Shown here piece after piece: positions 18,936 through 31,116 of a DNA stretch of 64,000 nt (its first letter is position 1; every line of letters begins with the position of its first letter). This DNA comes from Xylogone sp. PMI_703 (Eukaryota; Ascomycota; Leotiomycetes). The translations under genes were made by a program, and so were the position numbers. The notes under the pieces are model-generated. The model did not search any database, had not been told where the DNA came from, and was given only the letters and a program-made list of their open reading frames with translations. Location of the stretch: NCBI GenBank assembly GCA_021399445.1, contig JAJTUQ010000002.1:4216001-4280000 (forward strand), given 5' to 3'.

Positions 18936-19601
18936 GTTTGTGAGAGTGATATCCGAAACCTCGGTGCGAAAGCACAATAGCTGTTGACTGCTGAGATTTG
19001 TAAAGAAGATATAATAAAGATGTTTTGTTTGTCGCTCACATGCGGAGAGGGATCAGGTTGCGTGATTTCTGGACTACTGCTATGAGCAGATCAAGAACAT
19101 TAAATATTAACTGGCACTAGAAGAGCCCTGCAGAGCACTCCGCGCGGGCCGAGCATTATTCATAATCAATCGATTCCCTCCAGCTCCTTCCATGGCGAAT
19201 GAATGTGTCCGCCACAATGGCGGGTTGCAATAATGTACAGAGTGTACTTTACTACAAGCCCGATTAAACCACCATTTGACGTCTGTGCTCTGCCGGGAAT
19301 TGTATGGATAAGTTCCTCTTTAAGTAATAGTGCGCAGATGTGGGGCGGTGGTTTAATAGGGCCTCTGCCTATATGAAAGCTCGAAAGTAAATGCAGAGCC
19401 ATACCCACTAAATCATTGAACGCCATTCCCAATTCCCAAGCTAGCCTAACTGTAATAACTATGGTTGACCCCGAAATTCAAATTATTTCATTCTCGTCAC
19501 CGGAGCGGACAAGCTACCATCGCTGATCTCCACATTCGGAATATTTTCCGACCTGCTTAATTTAGGTGCAAGCTTCCCAAAACCTCAGCACCAATACCGC
19601 G
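18936..19601. other. Intergenic region
   Basis: The promoter side of FMP52 and 3' flank of the Rsm1-like gene. Nothing else recognised. Confidence 0.6.
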
Positions 19602-21069
19602 CTAACCTAACGGGCCGCTCTTCAGATCGCTGGCTTGCTTCGAAAGCCTCTTACTTCCTTTGGTATCGAAAAAGGTTTTGACACGTCTCAGCCTGGCCCA
19701 GCGTTCCTTATCCTTTTCCTCTCTGATACTGCGTGCCTCGTCATCATCAATGTCTGCATCGAATGTGCTATCAGTATTATTGGTTAAGGTGGACTCTTTT
19801 CTTGCATGCCCAGACCCGCTCTCTCTCAAATGATAGTCGTTTTTCAGCACGCGCAGTAGAGTTTCCCAGCCAGCTAATGATGAAGTCGCCGTGCTTCCTG
19901 TAGATTTCGGGCCGTTTTGAGATACAGAATTGCTCCATGGACAGTAATTCCTATGTTCTTTGATAACATCCAAGCAGTTTATTACTGGCCCCGTATTCTT
20001 TTCAGCAGCTGTATCTGTATCCTTACTCTTGAATAGCCAGAGTCCTAGGACTCTGAAGCAGCTATGGCAAGATGCGGAGCCAAGTTGCGGTCCCAAACGG
20101 TTGTGTGCATATTCCTGCCATCCAAATAATGCCATTGTCAATGCGACTCGGTTGATCTCAGGAGCAGGCTGTTGGGTGTTCTCGGTCGAACCATCAGAGC
20201 CAGTGGGATTGAGGAAGTCTTTAGGAAGGTATTTTATTATCAAATTCAAATCCAAATCGGACGGTAGTCGTAAATTCTCCATAGGCGGCAAATTGTCTCT
20301 TCTGGAGTACAGTTCATTATATCGTTCTCGGAGGTTTTGAATTGCAGTGGTTGCAGTATTAAGAGGTAATTTGAAAATCAAATCTAGGCAACTTAGTAAA
20401 ATAAGAAGGTTCATTGTGATAAAAACCTACCATCACATCCTCGTTTCCTCCAAAGACAATCTTCATTATGGGACGCAACTATTAGTTCCTCGTACTTACT
20501 TACTAAAGCTTCTTCTGGCTCATAATTAGCTTCGCGACATTGCATAACAACGTTTGGTAGTTATTACCTATGTTCTCCGGGATATATACTGGCTCTTCCT
20601 TCCCGTCGACCTCCCTCCGATTGAGCTTGACCAAGATCTCCACATTGCACAGTGAGCACCGCACTCTTTCCTTTCCCTTACATACCCAGCCGCGCTTTGC
20701 CCATTGTACTTCGTCTACTCTTGCAGGCTTCGGAGTCCAATCGGTCAAACTTGCAAATGTCTTCAAGCGCTTTAGAAAAGCCTCGCGGTCCCAAGGAGCA
20801 TATTTCGGCGTCGCTGACCCTGATGCTTCAGTCTTTTCAGAAGCAACTTCCTGTGACCCCGCTGCTTTGTAGGGCGCGACAGTTTTTGACGTTTGTTGCA
20901 AAGGTTGACTTGGGGTTGAATCGAGACTCGTTCGTACTCGCTTTGTCACGGAATTTCGACTGGGAGAGTTAGGAGCGCTGTTGTTTACATTATTTGTGGA
21001 ACGTGGGCTAGATGGTCTGCTTCCAAGGCCGTGGAGAAGAGCATTGAACTTTCTCTTGGAGCTATTCAT
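19602..21069 (-). CDS. C3HC zinc-finger protein, Rsm1/NIPA-like
   Basis: Three exons: 21069-20568, 20514-20431 and 20383-19602, giving 455 aa. In fission yeast Rsm1 takes part in mRNA export; NIPA in animals is an F-box-like SCF component. The zinc finger is split across exons: VRCSLCNVEI provides Cys-x2-Cys, and the 84-nt middle exon supplies the rest (SHNEDCLW, His-x3-Cys). Upstream stand PWDREAFLKRLKTFASLTDW and the WAKRGWVC block typical of the family. A second domain (YAHNRLGP, ASCHSCFRVLGLWLF, HRNYCPW) resembles the C-terminal Rsm1 zinc-binding repeat. The start at MNSSKRKF was preferred to upstream non-conserved codons. It is head-to-head with HAL2. Confidence 0.9.
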
Positions 21070-21316
21070 TATGCGAAAATGAGAGATCCAAACTAGGCTG
21101 AAGGAATTGCTGGACAAACTTCCTCATAAGCAAGTGTCAATATTTACATGGATACCTGGTTGCATTGTATCCCATGCAACGTTGCCGGATAATTAAATTT
21201 CCGCCGCAAGCCCCCGCTGTCAAAATTCCTAGTGGGGTTGGTGACATCAAGACAGATAGATGTAAGCTAAGCACTTCAAGTGAGCTTTACATTTCCCTAG
21301 TACATTTCTGGGTTCT

Positions 21317-22558
21317 ATGTCAGAATCCTTAAAAAGGAAATCTTCTAATCCTGTATTCCCTTCACGTTTCTTCTTGATTGTATCCTTCCTCGTATTGACA
21401 CTGGCTACCATTGCAAAATTGTGGCCCCGCCTTGTTTCGGTATCTCACCATCTCCCTTCCGAATCTAGGCTCTTTCTACACAAAGCCAATATGTCTTCCT
21501 ACGCCAAAGAATTGGAAGTTGCCCAATTGGCCGTACAAAGGGCTACAATTCTCACAAAGAAAGTCTTCCATGAGAAGGCAAAGGGAACATTATCGAAGGA
21601 CGATAAGTCGCCAGTTACAATTGGCGACTTTGGTGCACAAGCTCTGATAATCCATGCAATTAAGAAGAATTTCCCAAATGATGAGATTGTTGGCGAGGAG
21701 GAGGCAGATACCCTGAGGCAGGATACGAAATTAAGAGATCAGATCTGGACGCTGGTCGAATCAACAAAACTAACAGATGCAGATGCTGAGAAAATATTGG
21801 GAGGTCCTGTTGAAAGTGTTGACGCAATGCTGGATGCAATTGATGCGGGAAACAGCGCAGGAGGTAGTAAGGGTAGAATTTGGGCCCTAGATCCAATCGA
21901 TGGAACAAAGGGCTTTCTAAGGGGTGGCCAGTATGCAGTCTGCCTGGCACTAATGGTTGATGGTGAGGTAAAAGTAGGTGTATTGGGATGCCCCAATCTA
22001 CCTGTCGATGACTCGGCGCCATTATCTGCAGACATTGGAGCAGACCAGACGGATTCAGAAGGAAAGGGTGTTTTATTTTCCGCGGTAGAGGGCCAGGGAG
22101 CTACAAGTCGACCATTGGGAACAGGTGCTTTGGGGAAGGGCCAATCTATTCACATGAAGCCAGTAGCAGATGTTTCACAAGCTACTTTCTGCGAAAGTGT
22201 GGAAGCAGGCCATTCTTCGCATGGCGATCAACATGATATCGCAACAAAGCTAGGAATTACCAAGTCTAGTGTAAGAATGGATTCCCAAGCTAAGTATGGC
22301 TCCATTGCTAGAGGAGCTGGAGATATCTATCTGAGGTTACCTGTACGGGCTGATTATCAGGAGAAGATTTGGGACCACGCTGCTGGAGATCTCATCGTCC
22401 GAGAAGCTGGAGGAACAATCACTGATGCGACAGGAAAGAGGCTTGATTTCAGTAAGGGCAGGACCCTTTCAGAAAATAAAGGTGTTGTAGCAAGCGTTTC
22501 TGCGATTCATGGCCAAGTCTTGGAGGCCGTGAAGGAAGTACTGGCGAAAAAGAAATAG
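21317..22558 (+). CDS. HAL2: 3'(2'),5'-bisphosphate nucleotidase Hal2/Met22
   Basis: A single exon of 413 aa. Hal2/Met22 hydrolyses PAP to AMP and Pi, clearing the by-product of PAPS reduction, and is the lithium/sodium-sensitive target in yeast. Visible Li-sensitive phosphatase motifs are GEEEAD, WALDPIDGTKGFLRGGQ and WDHAAGDLIVREAGG (metal-binding Glu and Asp). The family normally starts near MSSYAKELEVAQ, which here begins at 21491 (Met58). The 57 residues before it are open from ATG 21317 and contain a hydrophobic segment at about 18-37 that could be a signal anchor. A short cytosolic form from 21491 and a longer membrane-linked form are both possible. It shares a 247-bp divergent promoter with the Rsm1-like gene. 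Confidence 0.94.
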   Translation: MSESLKRKSSNPVFPSRFFLIVSFLVLTLATIAKLWPRLVSVSHHLPSESRLFLHKANMSSYAKELEVAQLAVQRATILTKKVFHEKAKGTLSKDDKSPVTIGDFGAQALIIHAIKKNFPNDEIVGEEEADTLRQDTKLRDQIWTLVESTKLTDADAEKILGGPVESVDAMLDAIDAGNSAGGSKGRIWALDPIDGTKGFLRGGQYAVCLALMVDGEVKVGVLGCPNLPVDDSAPLSADIGADQTDSEGKGVLFSAVEGQGATSRPLGTGALGKGQSIHMKPVADVSQATFCESVEAGHSSHGDQHDIATKLGITKSSVRMDSQAKYGSIARGAGDIYLRLPVRADYQEKIWDHAAGDLIVREAGGTITDATGKRLDFSKGRTLSENKGVVASVSAIHGQVLEAVKEVLAKKK

Positions 22559-22679
22559 AACAGATGTACAAAATTATGGACAATTCTAGAGGTTTCTGTA
22601 TCTTCTGGCCCTTTGAACGCCCTATATCTACAATTCCTATAATAATACAGGTAGAGGCATAACACATAATATCGTTGGA

Positions 22680-23534
22680 CTATTTGATCTTCTTTGCCTT
22701 CAACTTTATAGTCTCCTCGTTCACAAATATTCCCTTGCCCTTGTATGGCTCTGGTTTCCTCCACTGTCTAATCTCTGCCGCAAATTGTAATAACACCTCT
22801 TTCTCAGGCCCTTCTAGTAAGATTCGTGTGGGCTGTGGCGTACTAGCCTTCACACCCTTTGGGACTGGAAGTTCAATAGGGTGAGAATATCCAACTTTCA
22901 GGACCACAAACTGTTGACCTGGAAATTCCGGTGATACCGTGGTGGCGGTGTCCTCAACTGTTGCTCTGTACCCGACACCAACAAGACGTAGAATGGCTGT
23001 ATGGCCCTCTGATACCCCAAGAATATGGTTTTGTAAATATGCCCGTGTAGTTCCTATCAAGCAATTGGTATCAGATAATCATAGGAGAATGAATCAAGCT
23101 CCATACCCCACATCTCTCGCTGGTGTTTCACTTCCCTATCCTCCACAGTAACAAGTGCTCTTCTTGACGTAGCATCATGTTTAATCTTAACAAAGTTTGG
23201 TATGGTCATTGACATCTTACCTGTCCGCAGTCAGTAATTATCCCAAAACGTCAATTGTAAGATACATACCCAGAGGCCCTTCTATTTCGACGATTCTTTT
23301 AGGAGAAAAGCCGGCTTTGAAGCCATTCTTCGAGGGAGAAGGTTGAATGACTGAGAAATTAACGCCAGGAGGAATTGTTAGTGGTTCTCGCCCGATATGC
23401 GAATGTCGGCTTGAAGAGGAAGAAAATGATCGTGCTGTGGCCCGGCCGAATGCTGGTAGGAGAAATGAAGGTATGGAGGTTGTAGAGGAGGCAATTGCCC
23501 TTTCTAGCCCCTTTGATCCCATTGTTGACAACAT
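22680..23534 (-). CDS. MRPL6: Mitochondrial ribosomal protein uL6m
   Basis: Three exons: 23534-23270, 23220-23107 and 23053-22680, giving 250 aa. This is the large-subunit protein L6 of the mitochondrial ribosome. The presequence is Ser/Arg-rich (ATARSFSSSSSRHSHIG). Two L6 folds follow: IPPGVNFSV, IVEIEGPLG then KMSMTIP, and TTRAYLQNHILGVSEGH, LVGVGYRA, KVGYSHPIEL, with the C-terminal RKPEPYKGKGI signature. The start at ATG 23534 was chosen because the frame further upstream lacks an ATG. A TCACGTGA palindrome lies about 100 bp upstream. Confidence 0.93.
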
Positions 23535-24193
23535 CTCTGCAGTGCGCACAGCTTCCTGTGCTGGTAGTCGCAAATAATGCAGCCAGACAGAGGTTGTAGA
23601 TACCTCCAAATTTGGTTTAGCCTTCAATTTCAATCACGTGATTAGGACACCCCACACTATGATTGGTGGTTCACTTTCCATCATAACTTGCAGCGACCCA
23701 ATGTACATCGTTCTAATCTTGACTCCCAAGAGATGAATTCAGAATCTACTGGTTTCTAGATCGTTATTCACAAGATATAATTAGTTGTGATTACCGGCCA
23801 CCGGAGAATCCGCCAGTGGATGCTTTAGGCTGTCTTCTCTTACTATTCTCTTAACCACTCCGTTTTATACAGTGTTAAGTTGTCTATTTCACCAATTTAC
23901 TTCTTTATCTCTAGAAGGTCCTCACCTTTTATATTATTCTTGTTTTTATTTTCTCTTTCTTATATCTTCAGATCACTATTCTGGTAACCTTGACTTCACG
24001 CTGTCATATGAGAAAGTCTAGGCTTCCAAGCCAAGAACCTTAATTCATGTGAATTGGACTAGGTACCCTGGAGTCGAGTACCTCTTTACGTCTATGTGAA
24101 CGATTGTTGCCGTCAGGTTCAATCATCATTACAACCACTGACCAATTGATTTCCTTTTCCTGAGTATCATTCACTTCAGCAACGCAACTCATA
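23535..24193. promoter_or_regulatory. Divergent region between uL6m and the Tht1/Kar5 gene
   Basis: 659 bp. The 12-bp palindrome AATCACGTGATT at 23632-23643 is the only clear element; it is a CACGTG (bHLH/Cbf1-type) site 98 bp upstream of the uL6m start. The region 23700-24190 is pyrimidine-rich with no further recognised site. Confidence 0.55.
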
Positions 24194-25926
24194 ATGCAGC
24201 CTACAATATTTCTTATCTTCCTACCATGGATTGCTCTAGGCCTGAAGCTTCCCTTCAATTCGATAGCCAAACCTTCTAATATAGAGGGTAACTAAGCCTT
24301 AGACACATCTCCACCGCCTCTAACTTTTGTATAGATAGTGCTGCAGCCGTCAGACCAATGGCTTCTTTCAATCCGGCAGAGCTACTAGATGGGAAGATGA
24401 GGAAGGCAGAGATATATACTAAAGCTGTAATGGAGCTTAAGAGACTGGAAAATGAACCCCTTTGTCATCGAACAGCAACTAAGGTGCTTCTCAATAACTG
24501 TCAGGACTTGGAAGAAATAAATGAGGAAAACTACGAGTTACATAGCACACGACTCCAGCGCCAACATGTAGAAAGTTTCGCCCTCAGTCTTGCTATCTGT
24601 GATCTGGAACGAATCAAATTCGCAATTCCAAGTTCTTGCGAACCATTCGGCAGCGTGGCACTGGGTCTCGCGTCAGAAGGGGAACAAAGTGGCTTAAGAG
24701 TCTCTTCAGAACAAGTTGGACAATGCCTCGAAGCTTTAGGAAGAGACCACACGTATTGGATTACATGGACTAGCTACCGCGATAAAGCTCTCTTGTTCTG
24801 CCGTGCGGCTCGTATCGATATCGATAAAGATCAAATAATTTCCTTACATAAACGACTTGTAAAGGTCATGGCAGAGTTCGTACATGGTGCAGAAAGCGAA
24901 CTAGAGCATTTTCGTTCACGTATGGCTAGGGAGTCTCATACAGCCAGCTCTTATTTTGAAGAGATGAAAAAACAAGCAAGCTCCATCAGTTCCAAGGTCC
25001 AGGCTACCTTCGACTCTTTGTCAAATGAGTTGAAGCATTTGCAAGATGTAGGATCCGGTTCCCTAATTCCTTCAAATTTTAACCATGTTTAGGGGCTGAG
25101 AACATCCTTTAAATCCGCTGTTGTCAGCAATCGTGAATTTGAAGAGCTTGTCAAAAATGCTTTCCAAGTAGCATTGGATGCTACGTCAAAGATGATGGCT
25201 ACACAAGAACGCGCTATGGACATAGTTCAAGTTAACGCACAATCAAGGACAGAGATGATATTAGCAGACATGGAGAACGCTATGGCAGATAGGTTTAATC
25301 GCACTTTCGTAAGCCAAATCTCAGTATTATTGTTACTCAGTCTAACCCTACTCAGGATATGTTCGAGAATTCTTTGTTGAAGCGTGAAGAGGAGCTTAGG
25401 GCGATATTTGAACTTGTATGTGTCATTACGTTACCGTGGAGTACATGACAAGCTTAACAATTCATAGAAATATCAATCATTAGTTTCGTCTATTATCACC
25501 CAAACCAGCTTAATTCACAACCAATCCAAGATGATTTTAGAGAATCATGAGCGACTCCTCCATTCCCAGAAAAGCTTACGCCATTACAATGAAACATGGG
25601 CGAGATATATGATACCCATCAGCTGCGCTATTCTAGCGCTCATAACAGGCAATTATCGACTGGCACCTACATTTTCCGGTAACATTAGTCTTCTGGCCTT
25701 AGGTGAGAAACTCTTCGACACATGGAATACGAGTGGCACTTAACATCTCATAGGTTCCATTGCTGGATGGGTCGTGATACTAGCTCGAGAGAAAGATTGG
25801 TCCTATGAAATATCAAGCATCAAAACAGTATTTACTTCTATATGTTTTCTTAACAGAACTACAGATTCGCCATCATTCCCACAGCTCAACCACACTGGTA
25901 TTATCCTTGATCAACAGCTATTTTAA
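24194..25926 (+). CDS. Nuclear membrane fusion protein, Tht1/Kar5-like
   Basis: Six exons: 24194-24287, 24335-25047, 25093-25308, 25356-25415, 25468-25702 and 25754-25926, giving 496 aa. Kar5/Tht1/GEX1 proteins act in the nuclear envelope to fuse nuclei after mating. The first exon adds a signal peptide (MQPTIFLIFLPWIALGLKL) to what otherwise looks like a soluble start at MASFNP. A Cys-rich head (CHRTATKVLLNNC, then C residues near SLAICDLE, CEPFG, VGQCLEALG) and WITWTSYRDKALLFCRAARID are the family signatures. Coiled-coil segments and two hydrophobic stretches near the C-terminus (YMIPISCAILALITG; SLLALGSIAGWVVILA) follow. All introns are 45-52 nt. Confidence 0.85.
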
Positions 25927-26756
25927 GTGTCAAATTTTGATTAGAATTTACGACAATGCTTCAAAGCTATTATATATCCATTTGAGCTTCTTACAATATA
26001 ATCTGCTCTATAGGCTCAATGAGCCATGGATTTACAAGAAGCTGGCAGGGGCCATTACAGGGTTGGCAAAAGGACTTGGGAAAAGGGGAACATCATTATA
26101 AGCATTACTATAGCACAAAGCATAGCTATCATACAATATTGCATTCCTATCCTGACTCTGAGTTGAAAGTATTTGTGTGCAGGAATTCAAAACATTAGTC
26201 CTTGTGTAGGAACTAGTATTGTTTCCGGACCATTCACAAGTCCTGTAACAAACTAGTCCGTCTTACATTTAAGTTTTGTTTTAGACTATAACACACCACA
26301 TATCACAACAATACTGTACCATCAATTATATGGGGCGGCTTATTAGCATGACATTATTAATAGTATCTGCTACATACATAAAGCAGTGCGCGGACCACTC
26401 AATCAATCATATCAAAGGAAAAGGAGGGTCACATACGACGATCACACAGCGAGCGCCTATCCAACCCTCATCCATGCAACTCAAAAAGTCACAATAGCCA
26501 CCCATCGAAAATAATAGTTATCAGGGGCAGAGATATAGAAAGGGGGTATATAAGTTTCAAGAAGTCGGGGGGTATCGTATGCCAATTGGAACCAACGACA
26601 AGCGAGCGGAATTCCCAGGAACAGAAAAATTAAAAGAACATAAGTTTTTCGTTCATGAAGTAATGATTAAGGGTGTTTACAGAAAGTTGTAAAAGAGAAG
26701 CGTCATAATGACAAAACCCATAAAAGTGGGGGTTTCAATCAAGAAACAGTAATACT
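25927..26756. other. Convergent intergenic region
   Basis: AT-rich 3' flanks of the Tht1-like and coiled-coil genes. No gene or repeat recognised. Confidence 0.6.
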
Positions 26757-29700
26757 CTAAGGGGAGACATCAGTCATCGACTTGAGCATTCTATCAGGGG
26801 ACCTCGTTAGTTCATGCTATGATGGTATTTTGAATGTGAATTTGTGTACCTTAAATTATCTTCCTTCAAGTCACCATTCATTTCATCTAGTTGCTTCACC
26901 TTAACTTGCGCCTGCGCCAGCTATAATACATGTCGTTAGTAAGAGCACATTTGTAGTCGAGACTTGATATAACTCAAGGAAAACAATAAGGGGAGGTTGG
27001 CGGACCAATGCTAGGGCGGCCGACGAGTTATCTAGCTCACCTTCCGTAACTTTTGCATCTGCCTCTGCATCATCATCTTCGGCATATCTACTAGACTTTA
27101 GGCCAGTCGAAGCCTTGGCTGGGGTGGCACTCTTGGCCTGCGCAAGAACATTAGGGCCTTGTATTCAGGTAGTTAAGCTGTAGAACACACCTTTGCCTCG
27201 GCAAGTTCGGCTTCCTTAACCTTCAAATTAGCTTCTAGCTCTTTCATGTGTGCTTCAAGATCTTCATTTTTCTTATTTGCTTCCTCGATCAGCTGCGTCA
27301 TAGATTCGTGAAGGTCCTTATAATCGGATTTAGCAGTCTCGATACTACTTTCTGTCTCAGCTCGCTGCTTTTCTAGATCTGCCAAAGCCCTCTCTAATGA
27401 CTGTTTTGTGGCTAAGTGTTCCTCAGCTGCTTTTGCGGATGCTTCTTGAGCTGACTTAAGACTACTCTCGTGCTGCTCCTTCAATTCCTGCAGATTTCTT
27501 CGAAGTCCATCAATCTCGGTAGTATCAGGCTTCTTGTTCTTAGTTGCATCAAGATCCGCTTCAGCAGATGCTCGAGCCATCTTTTCATGAGCTAGGTTCT
27601 GCTTAATTGAATCGAGTTCCTGATTTGCCTGCTCCAAGGCGGCTTCAGCCTTAGCTATATCGGCCCGCAGAGATTCTTCGACAGCCTTGTGCTTTTCCAA
27701 TTCCGATGATAACGATGCCGAAGTTGTTGCATGCTCTTCTTTCAAAGCCGTGATTTCTTGAGTAAAATTTGTTCGTAACTGTTCAAGCTCAAGTGTGTGA
27801 GAAGCATGTCCAGCAGACACGGCCCTGTCATGAGCATCGTCAAGATTTTTCGCATGAGTAGCCTTTAAATCTTCTAAAATTTGAGCATGTTCGCTTTCCT
27901 TCTCACTAAGCTTTCCTATCAAAGAAGCAACTGCACCTTCATGTTCCGCCTTTAGTTCGGCTACTTCATTTGTGTGGGCAGCGATCGCTTTCTCGTGGGT
28001 CTGGTTAAGCTCATCAAATTTCGCTTGTAGTTTCTCAAGCTCCTCCTTCAGCCCAGAATTACCCTGCAGCGCCTCGATCTCTTTCTCGTAATCCGTTGAT
28101 ATGTTCTCAAGCTCCTTTTGATGCTTCTCCTGTAGTAATACCATATCCTTATTCTTAGTCTCAATGTCTTTTGAAATGGTAGCAAGTTCTGCCTTAACTT
28201 TTGCAAGTTCGTCTTCTCTATTCTTCCCATCGGTATCAAAGGTGTCCATCATCTGCTGAAGAGAAGCAACCTCCTGATTCGCCTTTGCCAACGCTTCCTG
28301 GGCAGCCTCAAGCGCCTTTGTATCTTCCGAACTCTTCCCTTGCAAAGTTTCATGGGCCTTTGCAAGAGCAGAGAGATCGGCTTCCAAACCAGAAATAGTG
28401 GCCTTCAACTCCGCCTCCTGAGCGTCAAGTTTCTCCTTGTAGGTTGTCTCGAGAGCAGTCTGGGCTGCGACGGCTGTATCGACTTGCTTCTGAAGAGTAG
28501 CTTGAGCATCCTGATGCTGCTTCACCAGATTATCCACTAATTCCTGGTGAGATGAGCTAGCATCCTGGTTTCCTTTTGCAAGTTCCGCGGCATGACTCTC
28601 TTTAAGGGCCGCAACCACTGATTCACGTTCATCAGCCAGAGCCTTCTTCAGATCTGCAATAGCGGTATCGTGCTCCTTTCCTTGGCTCTCAAGCTTGGAT
28701 TCTAAATCTTGATTCTTTGTTTCATACTCAGATTGGATGGCCTTCAAGGACTCAGTCAACTTTGCAACTTCGGAATTCGCTTGCTCTAAATTGCTCTTCA
28801 ATAATGAAATCTCGTTATCCTTCTCTGCAAGTGCAGCAGTTGTTGCTGCATGAGCTTCTCTCGCCTCTGCCAATTCCGCAGTAATCTTTTCTAGTGCAGC
28901 AGTTGATTCAGCCTTGTACTTTTCAAGAGCATCTGCTGTATCTGATTCACTCTTTGACTTTGCCTCAGCATGCGCATCTTCAATTGCCTTCAAGGAAGCC
29001 TGCGCGGCATCCTTCTGTGCAGACTCTGCTTCAGTTAACTGAGCTTGTAAAGCTTCCAGATCAGCTCTATGACTTGCATGCAACTTCTCAATCTCTTCTT
29101 GGTGCTGGTTACGTAGTGTTTCTTCGGTTTCGGAAACTTTTGCTGCTTCCGCCTTCAGCTGCTCTTCGAGTTCATGTAGCCTTTCTTGAGATGAAGCGAT
29201 CTCCTTTTTGAGATCTTCAACTTTGGCTTCGCTTTCCTCTAATTTAGCTTTGAGCTCCTCGACTTCCTTGGAACTGGTGGCAGTGGACTTATCGGCAGCG
29301 GGACGGGCCGCAGTTTTGGTAGCGACACTAGGAGAACCAGAGAGTGATGAGAGTCTCTTCTTAGCATCTGCGACAGCCCCACCAGCTGCTGGCTTTGGAG
29401 TAGTTGCTAGACGGGTTGTGGTAGTAGCGGTTGTTCCAGGAGTCCGGGTAGCTGTAGTTGGAGTTCTGGTAGGAGCCCTAGATGTAGGAGAAGTAACACC
29501 ACCCGACGGAGGCTTCCGAGCAGCAGTCGAGGATAAAGTAGAGCTCGTAGATTTTACAGTGGAGGCTGGTTTTGTGGGGGATTCTTTTGAAGTTGTTGGT
29601 GCAACAGATGTTCTTCTTGTCGTAGAAGTTAGGGGTTTTTTTGCGTCATCTGAAGATCCACCGACAGAAGGCTGAGATTTGTGTGTACTGCTGATTCCTG

Positions 29701-30079
29701 CAGTTGGACCCCCAGGAGTTGGTGTCTTCCGAAGAGCGGACCCAGTGGAAGGGCGTGTAGGAGGTTTGCTCAGACCGCCAGAAGCAGATCGTGTCGTAGA
29801 AGGACCAGCTGGTTTTGTTGCAGAAGTTGTGGAGGTTGTAGCAGATGTGCCAGGGCGCTTGGCAACCGTGATACCAGCCCTCTTGGGAGGAACAGCATCT
29901 TTCTTCACGCCGTTTCTGGCCTCCTTTTTTGGAGATTCCTTATCAGTCGTCTCTGCCTCAGTCTCGGTGGCCACCTCCGTTTCAGTTACTGCTCCAGCAG
30001 TATCATCACCAGACAAGATCTCAGAAGCGGAAACCTCCTCCTCGTGATGAGGGACGTCTTGAACTTCTGCGGAAGCCAT
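26757..30079 (-). CDS. Long coiled-coil protein with a Ser/Thr/Ala-rich basic head
   Basis: The main exon is 30079-27191 (963 codons). Proposed downstream exons are 27137-27006, 26920-26850 and 26790-26757, giving 1041 aa. The first 45 residues are acidic. Residues about 50-290 are rich in Ser, Thr, Pro, Ala and Lys/Arg, without order, like a microtubule- or chromatin-binding tail. From about 300 to the end the sequence is almost entirely heptad coiled coil (Glu, Ala, Lys, Leu; repeated EELKAKLEE-type units). This is the architecture annotated in fungi as M-protein-repeat or myosin-tail-like protein; function unknown. The 3' splicing is uncertain: a stronger donor at 27040 would instead end the protein after AGAGAS (1001 aa). 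Confidence 0.75.
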
Positions 30080-31116
30080 TGGGTTGACTGTTGGATGTAA
30101 AATTATCTGAAAGACAATAGATATTACTTAGGAGATCTGTATCAAGTGTCTCGTGTTAGAAGTCTCTCTATATAACCACCCCGGTAACCATTATAGTAGC
30201 CCAAACACGTTAAAGAAAGTCTTTGAAATGCGACCGTTGAACCACCGAACAGCACAATTTTGCGGTTCCCCAATAAATTTGGCTTCAGGGCACCAAAAGA
30301 ATTATTACCATTGCTCAAGAAAAGAGATGACTTACGAGTGTCTTGGCCCTGGTTCTCTACCGCTTCTCCCTATATCCAACCCGAAGCGCCGAATGCAGCA
30401 CGTTTCTACCGCAGTAATTGAATGCCAAATCTCGGACCACAGAAGCGATTCTGGCAGTTAAACGGTCGCGTATGCTACAGTAGATGAGGAACGAAGAGGT
30501 CTGTTATGTACGCAAGGAGCGGGGGAAAGGAGGATATCAAAAACCCTGAGGGAATTGCTGCGACGGACTGGACGTGGTTCAGGGGGATAACTAATTAGGC
30601 GAGAGCTCCCAGATGGAAGCTGTTTCCGATCTCAGCCAACGAACGAACGACCCACACGAGCTTTGACGCACAGCGCGCCCATACGTAGCTGCACCATCGC
30701 GCAGCAATTATGGGGAGTTCGCATGGAAATTCACACTGGAGATGGCGCTGCACAGTTCGCGGACACAAGAGGACACAATCTAAGTACACTGCAATAAAAG
30801 ATGCACAAATCTACAAAATTGATAGAATCACGACTAAGGACTTCTTTTGAGAGTATATGGGTATCGTTTGCGCAAGCCAGCTGGCTTGAAGCCGTGCGTA
30901 GCAGAAGGGTATTAAAAACAAATAAGGAAAACACAAGGACTGGCACCAACGTGCACCTTCCCACAAAATGAAATCCCAACGATAGGGGAGCCTAGTATAG
31001 CATTGCAGTCATCCTCCACCATTACACCTTCCCCGCCCCTTTTCCCATCAGAATGACCTCTATGAAACTGGGACAGCTTCGGATACGAGCTGCCATCGCG
31101 TCTAGAATGTGTTTAC
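30080..31116. other. Intergenic region
   Basis: The 5' flank of the coiled-coil gene and 3' flank of the small Pro/Ala-rich gene. Short open frames on both strands look spurious. Confidence 0.6.

Noticed and set aside
24358..25092. Tht1-like protein starting at MASFNP (24358)
   Set aside because: An upstream exon (24194-24287) splices in frame and supplies the signal peptide expected of this family.
29208..29675. A 155-codon Val/Ala-rich frame antisense to the coiled-coil gene
   Set aside because: A product of the low-complexity Thr/Ser/Pro-rich coding strand, with no independent support.
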